In this document: piece after piece, positions 1-5,850 of the stretch
How positions within the stretch are numbered: the first letter of the stretch is position 1
Layout: each line of letters opens with the position of its first letter
From: Aliterella sp. RAGGC_92
GTDB lineage: Bacteria; Cyanobacteriota; Cyanobacteriia; Cyanobacteriales; Chroococcidiopsidaceae
Direction of reading: 5' to 3'
Assembly (NCBI GenBank): GCA_030826005.1
Contig: JAPJOW010000088.1
Location: 1 to 16,530, forward strand
Length of the DNA stretch: 16,530 bases
Made by a program: the position numbers and the translations under genes
Notes under the pieces: generated by a model
What the model saw: only the letters and a program-made list of their open reading frames with translations
Told to the model about the DNA's origin: nothing
Database searches by the model: none

Positions 1-30
1 ATACTAGAATTAGTATAAGTAATAGTACTT
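1..30. promoter_or_regulatory. Two adjacent short inverted repeats upstream of the phosphatase gene
   Basis: Two small dyads sit side by side: ATACTA (1-6) with TAGTAT (11-16), and AAGTA (17-21) with TACTT (26-30). They lie 48-77 bp before the GTG start of the phosphatase gene, where an operator could be, but arms this short also arise by chance in AT-rich DNA. The left edge of the window prevents judging a -35 box. No upstream gene end is visible, because stop codons occur in all forward frames. Confidence 0.25.
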
Positions 31-77
31 ATAGCGAGCGCGCGGTAGAATTTGAAAACTTAATAAATACGCAAATA

Positions 78-716
78 GTGACTACAACTCTTTATTTACT
101 CCGTCACGGTCAAACAGAATGCAGCCGAGATAATGCTTTTTGTGGTTCTATAGACCCAAAATTGACAGCCGATGGACTTGAGATGGCACAGGCGTTTGCT
201 ACAGCCTATCAATCCTTAAATTGGAATGCTATTTACGTAAGTCCCATGATTAGAGCGATCGCCACAGCTAAACCAATAGCTGAAAAACTGGGTATAGATT
301 TGGAATTGCGCGAGGGTTTGAAAGAAATTAACTATGGCTTGTGGGAAGGACAAACCGTAGAAAAAGTATCCAAGGAATATCACGATGACTATATTCGTTG
401 GACAGCCGATCCGGCTTGGTATCCGCCTACTGGGGGAGAATTAGCGGTGGCGATCGCAACTCGTGCTTTAGTTGTAATTGAGGAAATTAAACAGCGTTAC
501 AGTGACGGCAATATTTTGATTGTTTCTCACAAAGCCACAATTCGGATCATCTTGTGCAGCTTACTAGGCATTGATGTAGGGCGTTTTCGGTTTCGGTTGG
601 GGTGTCCGGTAGGATCGGTAAGTAAGGTAGAATTTGGCGCTCACGGCCCTTTGTTGCATAGTTTAAGCGATCGCACTCATTTAAGCGAAAGGTTGCGGAC
701 ATTGCCAGGAACTTAA
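78..716 (+). CDS. Histidine phosphatase family protein (phosphoglycerate-mutase superfamily)
   Basis: A 212-residue cytosolic enzyme that should transfer or hydrolyse phosphate through a phospho-histidine. The signature LLRHGQTE at residues 7-14 places the nucleophile at His10. Arg59 (in SPMIRA), Glu83 (in LKEINYGLWEG) and the second histidine His151 (in IVSHKATIR) complete the usual catalytic set. The segment WYPPTGGEL at 114-122 corresponds to the PPGGE region of GpmB/CobC-like members. The length is normal for the branch. The start is a GTG; the RHG motif is correctly placed near the N-terminus and no ATG lies closer. No good Shine-Dalgarno sequence is visible. The substrate cannot be read from the sequence: 3-phosphoglycerate mutase, phosphoserine phosphatase, alpha-ribazole phosphatase and sugar-phosphate phosphatase are all possible. 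It converges on pfkA across about 245 bp. Confidence 0.9.
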   Translation: MTTTLYLLRHGQTECSRDNAFCGSIDPKLTADGLEMAQAFATAYQSLNWNAIYVSPMIRAIATAKPIAEKLGIDLELREGLKEINYGLWEGQTVEKVSKEYHDDYIRWTADPAWYPPTGGELAVAIATRALVVIEEIKQRYSDGNILIVSHKATIRIILCSLLGIDVGRFRFRLGCPVGSVSKVEFGAHGPLLHSLSDRTHLSERLRTLPGT

Positions 717-721
717 TGGGA

Positions 722-762
722 GACAAGGGAGAGGATTAATTCTGTCACCTTGTCACCTTGTC
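722..762. repeat. Short tandem repeat with inverted partner (TGTCACCT units)
   Basis: The unit TGTCACCT is repeated twice and then begins a third time (743-754 and on to 762). The reverse complement of CCTTGTC, GACAAGG, lies at 722-728 and can pair with either CCTTGTC copy (748-754 or 756-762). The 17-bp core at 743-759 recurs exactly at 15594-15610 in the same orientation. This resembles the short tandemly repeated intergenic sequences of cyanobacteria. It sits just 3' of the phosphatase stop, so a hairpin here could also end that transcript, but there is no T-run. Confidence 0.55.
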
Positions 763-773
763 CTTACACTTCC

Positions 774-930
774 CTACAGGGCTTCGCCAATAATCGTAAA
801 TGCTGCCTAATTTCTAGGATTGGGGTTTTGATTTATTGTTGCTAACATTGCTGTGCGGAGAGCTTGGGCTTTGTCTGTAGTTTGCTGCATATTTTGCCTA
901 AAACTCAGTCAACATTACTGATTCAGCATT
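774..930 (-). pseudogene. Decayed C-terminal fragment of a CHAT-domain protein
   Basis: Read on the minus strand, this stretch gives NAESVMLTEF up to a stop at 900-898, then in the next frame FRQNMQQTTDKAQALRTAML and ATINQNPNPRN. A TAG at 809-807 follows, then AAFTIIGEAL and a final TAG (776-774). CHAT caspase-like proteins commonly end with FYxxL..SKAEALRxAxLxxM...NPxxWAAFTLIGEA. The match is recovered by restoring one base near 900 (TTT TAx AGG, giving FYR) and by reading the internal TAG as a mutated TGG (Trp). The fragment therefore looks like the last roughly 50 residues of such a gene after one frameshift and one nonsense change. Nothing upstream on this strand continues it: pfkA ends at 962. 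The motif resemblance is from memory of the family and not from a search. Confidence 0.6.
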
Positions 931-931
931 A

Positions 932-957
932 AGTAGCGGCGCAGAAATACCGCTACT
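932..957 (-). terminator. Stem-loop directly behind the pfkA stop
   Basis: AGTAGCGG (932-939) pairs perfectly with CCGCTACT (950-957) around a 10-nt loop, beginning 5 nt after the pfkA stop codon. It lacks a clear T-run in the pfkA direction, so it is a candidate 3'-end stabiliser or weak terminator rather than a textbook intrinsic terminator. The pfkA frame also meets four stops in a row here (TAA TAA TAG TAG, 964 down to 953). Confidence 0.45.
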
Positions 958-961
958 ATTA

Positions 962-2041
962 TTAATCACCCAAACAAATACCTAAGCCACGCGCCGTTCT
1001 AACCAATGTACCGTTAGGATCGACGGCGCGGTATTGAGCGATCGCTTCGGTAATCGGGACGCTGACAACTTGACGATTTTGCCAAGTTACCATGCGATCG
1101 TACTTTTGCTCGGCAATTAAATCGACCGCAGCTACCCCAAAAGCGGCAGCTATCAGGCGCTCTAAGGGTGAAGGAGTCCCGCCTCGTTGAATATGACCTA
1201 AAACTGTAACTCGCGTCTCTGCGCCGCTACAATGGCATATTTGGTCGGCTAAATACTGCCCAATACCACCATACCTAGATTGACCTAAACGATTGGTATT
1301 CATTACTGATTCGCCAGTTTCAGTCCGCACGGCTTCAGAGACGATAACTAAACAGTAATTTTTCCCTTTCTCTTGACGCTCTTTGATTTTGAGACAAATC
1401 TGTTCGACGGTGTAAGGAATTTCGGGAATTAAAATTACATCCGCACCGCCAGCAATTCCCGCACTAATGGCAATATGTCCCGCATCCCTTCCCATGACTT
1501 CTAAAATCATGACTCGACTGTGACTAGCGGCGGTAAAATGCAAGCGATCCAAGGCTTCGGTTGCGGTGTTTACAGCCGTATCAAACCCAATAGAATGCTC
1601 GGTAACTCCGACATCGTTATCAATAGTTTTGGGGATAGCAACCATATTAATATTGCCTTGTTGTGCTAAACGGCGCAAGATTGCCGCACTGCCATCGCCA
1701 CCAATACTAATTAAAGCTTCTAAGTCCAATTGGTGATAGTTAGCAATAATTTCTTCCGAGCGATCGCACAAACTACCATCAGCCATAGGATAAGCAAAAG
1801 GATCGCCTTTATTTGTCGTGCCTAACATTGTTCCACCCGCCGTTAGTAAAGCATCCATTTTTTCAATTTCTAACGGCATTACTTGCGGTGGATTAGTCAG
1901 TAAACCAAGGGTAGCTTGACGAATGCCCAATACTTCCCAATCGTAAGTTCCCGTAGCTCTATATACTACGGCTCGAATTGCTGCGTTTAACCCCGCACAA
2001 TCTCCGCCGCTAGTCAAAATTCCAATCCGCTTACGTCCCAT
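962..2041 (-). CDS. pfkA: 6-phosphofructokinase
   Basis: A 359-residue enzyme for the committed step of glycolysis, fructose 6-phosphate to fructose 1,6-bisphosphate. Seen in order: the N-terminal nucleotide-loop start GILTSGGDCAGLNA (7-20), GGDGS (114-118), the catalytic loop PKTIDND (137-143, Asp141 as base), MGRDAGH (183-189), and the sugar-phosphate-binding GHIQRGG (282-288, with His283). In E. coli numbering the ATP/PPi selector at 104 is Gly (here Gly117), which favours ATP. The position equivalent to Gly124 is Lys138, as in PPi-type and trypanosomal enzymes. Length is slightly above the 320 residues of E. coli. The ATG start precedes the glycine-rich loop at the normal distance, although no strong Shine-Dalgarno is seen. 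It is divergent from era over 105 bp, and a stem-loop follows its stop. Confidence 0.95.
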   Translation of the reverse strand: MGRKRIGILTSGGDCAGLNAAIRAVVYRATGTYDWEVLGIRQATLGLLTNPPQVMPLEIEKMDALLTAGGTMLGTTNKGDPFAYPMADGSLCDRSEEIIANYHQLDLEALISIGGDGSAAILRRLAQQGNINMVAIPKTIDNDVGVTEHSIGFDTAVNTATEALDRLHFTAASHSRVMILEVMGRDAGHIAISAGIAGGADVILIPEIPYTVEQICLKIKERQEKGKNYCLVIVSEAVRTETGESVMNTNRLGQSRYGGIGQYLADQICHCSGAETRVTVLGHIQRGGTPSPLERLIAAAFGVAAVDLIAEQKYDRMVTWQNRQVVSVPITEAIAQYRAVDPNGTLVRTARGLGICLGD

Positions 2042-2146
2042 CTGGATATTTTTTAGTTAACAGCAGTAGATTAAACTGAAATATGCGCTAGTTGTGGGAA
2101 ATTGCAACTTTTATTTAGCTTCTAATTAAATTGCCCCGATAAAAAA

Positions 2147-3121
2147 ATGTCAGAAAGTAATATTGATTCCCAAACACCTAACGAAATAGACTTGTTGGGG
2201 ATAGCAACTATTCCCCAAGCACCCCCCGGTTTTAAGTCGGGTTTTATTGGCATTATTGGTCGCCCAAATGTCGGTAAATCAACGCTGATGAACTATTTAG
2301 TTGGGCAAAAAATCGCCATTACTTCCCCAGTGGCGCAAACTACGCGCAATCGTTTGCGGGGAATTTTAACTACTCCTGAAGCCCAGTTAATTTTTGTCGA
2401 TACGCCAGGAATACATAAACCCCACCATCAATTAGGGGAAGTGTTAGTACAAAACGCCAAAATTGCTATTGATTCAGTTGATGTAGTGCTATTTGTGGTG
2501 GATGGGGGGGTAGAAGCTGGAGGAGGCGATCGCTATATTGTCGATATACTCGCTCAAAGTAAAACTCCAGTTATTTTAGGCATCAATAAAATTGACACCC
2601 AAAGCGCCGATGATGCCCAGATGTTAGATACTACTTATGCACGAATGGCAGAAGCTAACAACTGGAAAATGGTTAAGTTTTCGGCTTTAACGGGTGATGG
2701 TTTAACAGATTTGCAGCAGTTGTTAATTGAAAAACTGGAAACTGGCCCTTATTACTATCCACCAGACTTAGTTACCGATCAGCCAGAGCGGTTTATTATG
2801 GGGGAACTAATCCGCGAACAGATTTTACTATTAACTCGTGAAGAAGTACCCCATTCTGTTGCGATCGCGATTGAAAAAGTTGAAGAAGCACCAACTATTA
2901 CCCGTGTCTTTGCGGCGATAAATATCGAGCGCGATTCCCAAAAAGGGATACTAATCGGCAAAGGTGGAAGTATGCTTAAAGCTATTGGTAGCGCGGCACG
3001 AGAGCAAATACAAAAATTAATTGCTGGTAAAGTGCATTTGGAATTATTTGTGAAAGTTCAACCCAAATGGCGACAATCGCGGACTCGGTTGGCGGAGTTG
3101 GGTTATCGGGTGGAAGAATAA
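2147..3121 (+). CDS. era: GTPase Era, 16S rRNA/30S assembly factor
   Basis: Era binds GTP and the 3' end of 16S rRNA and assists 30S subunit maturation at the ribosome and inner membrane. The 324 residues show G1 GRPNVGKST (38-46), G3 DTPG (85-88), G4 NKID (147-150) and G5 SAL (179-181). The linker YYYPPDLVTDQPERF follows, then a C-terminal KH domain with the RNA-binding loop ILIGKGGSMLKAIG (268-281). An N-terminal extension of about 30 residues precedes the G domain, ending in TIPQAPPGFKSG. This makes the protein longer than the roughly 300-residue E. coli Era. Distinguishing it from EngA/Der or MnmE is easy: one G domain plus KH. It ends 1 bp before the stop of a convergent gene. Confidence 0.97.
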   Translation: MSESNIDSQTPNEIDLLGIATIPQAPPGFKSGFIGIIGRPNVGKSTLMNYLVGQKIAITSPVAQTTRNRLRGILTTPEAQLIFVDTPGIHKPHHQLGEVLVQNAKIAIDSVDVVLFVVDGGVEAGGGDRYIVDILAQSKTPVILGINKIDTQSADDAQMLDTTYARMAEANNWKMVKFSALTGDGLTDLQQLLIEKLETGPYYYPPDLVTDQPERFIMGELIREQILLLTREEVPHSVAIAIEKVEEAPTITRVFAAINIERDSQKGILIGKGGSMLKAIGSAAREQIQKLIAGKVHLELFVKVQPKWRQSRTRLAELGYRVEE

Positions 3122-3122
3122 A

Positions 3123-5429
3123 TTACCACTGTGGCTTAGAGATAATTAATTCCTCTGCTGCTTGTCTAGGCAATGGTTTAGAGAAAAAATACCCTTGCCC
3201 GTAAGCGCAATTAAGTTCTCTAAGATATGCTAGTTGTTCCGCCGTTTCAATTCCTTCAGCGATCGCACTCATGCCAAGTTTGTTTGCTAAAGTCAAAATT
3301 GTTTCGGTAATTTCTAAATTGCCTTTTCCCGCCCCTATTTTGCTAACAAACGAGCGATCGATTTTTAATTCGTCAATTGGAAAACGGTGCAAACGGCTTA
3401 AAGATGAGTAGCCTGTCCCAAAGTCGTCAATCGATAGCTGTACTCCCAAAGCTTTGATTTGTGAGAGCGTAGCAATAATTGATTCGTCATTTTCTGCCAA
3501 AACATTTTCTGTAATCTCTAATTTGAGACTGAGAGCATCTAAATTGGTATCGGTCAAAATTTGGCTGATTTGCTCGATCAAATTGGGTTGAGCAAACAAC
3601 TTATTACCCAAATTGGTACTAATTAACAAAGGTGGATTAGTAGGAATTTGCTCTTGCCATTGTTGCATTTGACGGCAAGCTTCGCGCAGTACCCATTGAT
3701 CGATAGGTTTCAGCAATCCGGTTTCTTCTGCTAAAAGGATAAATTTAGCCGGAGTAAGAATACCGCGTTGAGGATGTTGCCAGCGTACTAAAGCCTCAAA
3801 ACCAGAGAGTTTCCCCGTTGCTAAAGATACAAGCGGCTGATAGTAAACTAAAAACTCTTGACGTTCGAGCGCTCGGCGTAACTCTGTTTCCATTTGCAAA
3901 CGAGCAACGGCTCTTGCGTGCATGGCGGGATTAAATATTTCGTAGCGCGATCGCAGTTGTTTGGCTCGATACATGGCAATATCTGCATCGCGCAAAATAT
4001 CTCCCGCTTGTTGGTATCCTAGGGCGCTCAAAGCAATGCCAATACTAGCTGTAGCAAATACTTCTTGTCCTTCAAGCTCGAAAGGTAATATTAATGATGC
4101 CTGGATGCGTTCGGCAACGCGGATAGGATCGCTAATATCTGAAAGACTTTCTAGTAAAATAGTAAATTCGTCTCCCCCCAAACGAGCAATGGTGTCTGTC
4201 GGACGGACGCATTCTGTTAATTTACGCGCCAATGCTACGAGTAAGCGATCGCCAAGGGTATGTCCGAGGCTATCGTTAACAACTTTGAACTGATCTAAGT
4301 CAACAAACAGTACACCATATAGATGAGCGGGAAATTGCTTGCTATATTCAAAAGCTCGTTCTAGGCGATCGCTAAATAAAGCTCGATTGGGTAAATTGGT
4401 TAATGGATCGTAAAAAGCTGCGTGACTTAACTGTTGGGCAGATTCGCGCAGGGCTATTTCTGCTTGTTGGCGATCGCTTGCTATTCCACCCAACAACAAG
4501 CAAGTTACAGTAATTGCCATTAAGCCAAATTGCAAAGCAAAAACATTAGATTGACCAAAAGTAGCGCGTACTAATACTGCCACGGCAATACTGATAAATA
4601 AAACTGTCGCCGCCGCCCGTTCAAAACCGTGCCGCATGGCTATCCAAATCGTGGGTAAAAAAACTAAATAGGTGTAATCTAAATTAGTTCCCGGACGCGA
4701 ACCATAGGCAGCCCAAATTCCTAAACTTAGTGCTAATCCCTCTAGCAAAAATTGAGGAATGTTTTTAAATGCAAGGGGCGTTTTACGTTTGCTGGCTGGC
4801 GGTGCGTCTTCAGAAATTGCCCAAAGCCAGGGGAACTTACGCAGCAAAACTAATAAAAACGGCGCAAGCATCGCAATACCCGTTGCATCTCCTGCCCAAT
4901 AATGCAAGGTATTTATTAAATATTTAGACCAAGGTACAATTTCAAAGTAAGCAAAATTTGCCGATTGTAACAAGGCGACAATTAAGGGCGCAATCAGCAC
5001 AGCGATCGCTAAAAACCAAATTACATCGCGCAGTTGCCGCAAGCGAGGGTTGATTCGCAGTTTATATAATAAAAAAGCACTAGCGCCGCCATACCCTAAA
5101 GTTGTTACTAATTCTAAAATTAGCAGGGCAACCCAGTTAAGGTTTCGTCCAGTAACAAAATGGTTGTGAATAAACGTACTTACTAACAAAGCCGGGCTAT
5201 ATTGCCAGCCAAAGGTCAGCAGAAGCACAATATCGAGGGCTGAAGGCGGATACCAAACAGAAATTTCTGGTGCAGTTTCAAACTCTAAAGCTAAAGTGTC
5301 TAGAGTCGCCCAAGCAATTAAATAAATTGTAATTATCCAGATGTAGCGTACCAATAACGGTGTCCGCCGCCAATAGGGAAATAGTATTCGCGCTATACGC
5401 CATTCACCCTCTTGTTCTGACATAGTCAT
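3123..5429 (-). CDS. MASE1-GGDEF-EAL bifunctional cyclic-di-GMP signalling protein
   Basis: A 768-residue inner-membrane protein that should make and/or degrade cyclic di-GMP. The first 315 residues or so are hydrophobic with about eight to ten helices and carry MASE1-like landmarks, VWYPPSALDIVLLLTFGW (58-75) and YWAGDATGIAMLAPFLL (177-193). The cyclase domain (about 335-500) has an intact GGDEF (418-422), and an inhibitory-site RxxD (RPTD, 409-412) sits five residues before it. The phosphodiesterase domain (about 512-762) has FEALVRW (EAL 545-547), Asn606, LEITE (Glu638), DDFGTGYSSL (Asp668, Asp669), Lys689, AEGIE (Glu725) and GQGYFFSKP. Both active sites therefore look complete, and the net activity cannot be read off. 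The start chosen is the first ATG (MTMSE); the ATG two codons later is equally possible. The stop faces the era stop with a 1-bp gap. Confidence 0.93.
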   Translation of the reverse strand: MTMSEQEGEWRIARILFPYWRRTPLLVRYIWIITIYLIAWATLDTLALEFETAPEISVWYPPSALDIVLLLTFGWQYSPALLVSTFIHNHFVTGRNLNWVALLILELVTTLGYGGASAFLLYKLRINPRLRQLRDVIWFLAIAVLIAPLIVALLQSANFAYFEIVPWSKYLINTLHYWAGDATGIAMLAPFLLVLLRKFPWLWAISEDAPPASKRKTPLAFKNIPQFLLEGLALSLGIWAAYGSRPGTNLDYTYLVFLPTIWIAMRHGFERAAATVLFISIAVAVLVRATFGQSNVFALQFGLMAITVTCLLLGGIASDRQQAEIALRESAQQLSHAAFYDPLTNLPNRALFSDRLERAFEYSKQFPAHLYGVLFVDLDQFKVVNDSLGHTLGDRLLVALARKLTECVRPTDTIARLGGDEFTILLESLSDISDPIRVAERIQASLILPFELEGQEVFATASIGIALSALGYQQAGDILRDADIAMYRAKQLRSRYEIFNPAMHARAVARLQMETELRRALERQEFLVYYQPLVSLATGKLSGFEALVRWQHPQRGILTPAKFILLAEETGLLKPIDQWVLREACRQMQQWQEQIPTNPPLLISTNLGNKLFAQPNLIEQISQILTDTNLDALSLKLEITENVLAENDESIIATLSQIKALGVQLSIDDFGTGYSSLSRLHRFPIDELKIDRSFVSKIGAGKGNLEITETILTLANKLGMSAIAEGIETAEQLAYLRELNCAYGQGYFFSKPLPRQAAEELIISKPQW

Positions 5430-5850
5430 ACTTGCATAACCGTTAATATATTTAGTTTTTATGACTAATAATAGTAATTGTTTGAGCTTTTATTTCTAAA
5501 TATTAGAATTATTGTATATTGGCAAATATACAATTAAGTTGAGTCTTAAGATAGAGAAAAATAATATTAAAATATTTTATTTACTATTAGTCAAAAATAT
5601 TGGTGTAGAAAATATTTGTAATAATCATTTTAAACTACAATAAACTGAACAATTGTTGGTTATTCAATAGGATTATTTACTATTGAGGAACTTGTTAAGA
5701 TTTTTAAAAGTAAAATTCATTAATTTTGCGATCTAAAATGGCTTGTTTGTTTGTTTTTATAACTTGCACAAAATAATTGACTGAAGATTTATTGGTAGGA
5801 AACAAACATCAACTAAATTGGCGATCGCCTAGTATTTTAGGTTTAATTGA
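5430..5850. other. 421-bp AT-rich intergenic spacer
   Basis: This lies between the helicase 3' end and the cyclase/phosphodiesterase start, both on the minus strand. No protein-coding frame of note is seen on either strand. It is strongly AT-rich and contains the perfect dyad at 5511-5534, a second dyad TCAATAG/CTATTGA (5664-5670 and 5680-5686), several AATATT runs, and a GTTT tandem stretch near 5744-5757. Two HIP1 octamers flank its right end (5821 and 5858). It most likely carries the promoter of the downstream minus-strand gene. I could not pick a convincing -35/-10 pair. Confidence 0.5.
5511..5534. promoter_or_regulatory. Perfect 10-bp inverted repeat, candidate operator or hairpin
   Basis: ATTGTATATT (5511-5520) and AATATACAAT (5525-5534) are exact reverse complements around the 4-nt spacer GGCA. 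The dyad lies 82-105 bp upstream of the start of the MASE1-GGDEF-EAL gene, a suitable place for a dimeric regulator. No T-run follows on either strand, and the AT-rich stem would be a weak terminator for the helicase transcript. The binding protein is unknown. Confidence 0.4.

Noticed and set aside
3961..4293. Forward open frame of 110 codons
   Set aside because: It is the complement of the GGDEF coding region, whose motifs and reading are beyond doubt.
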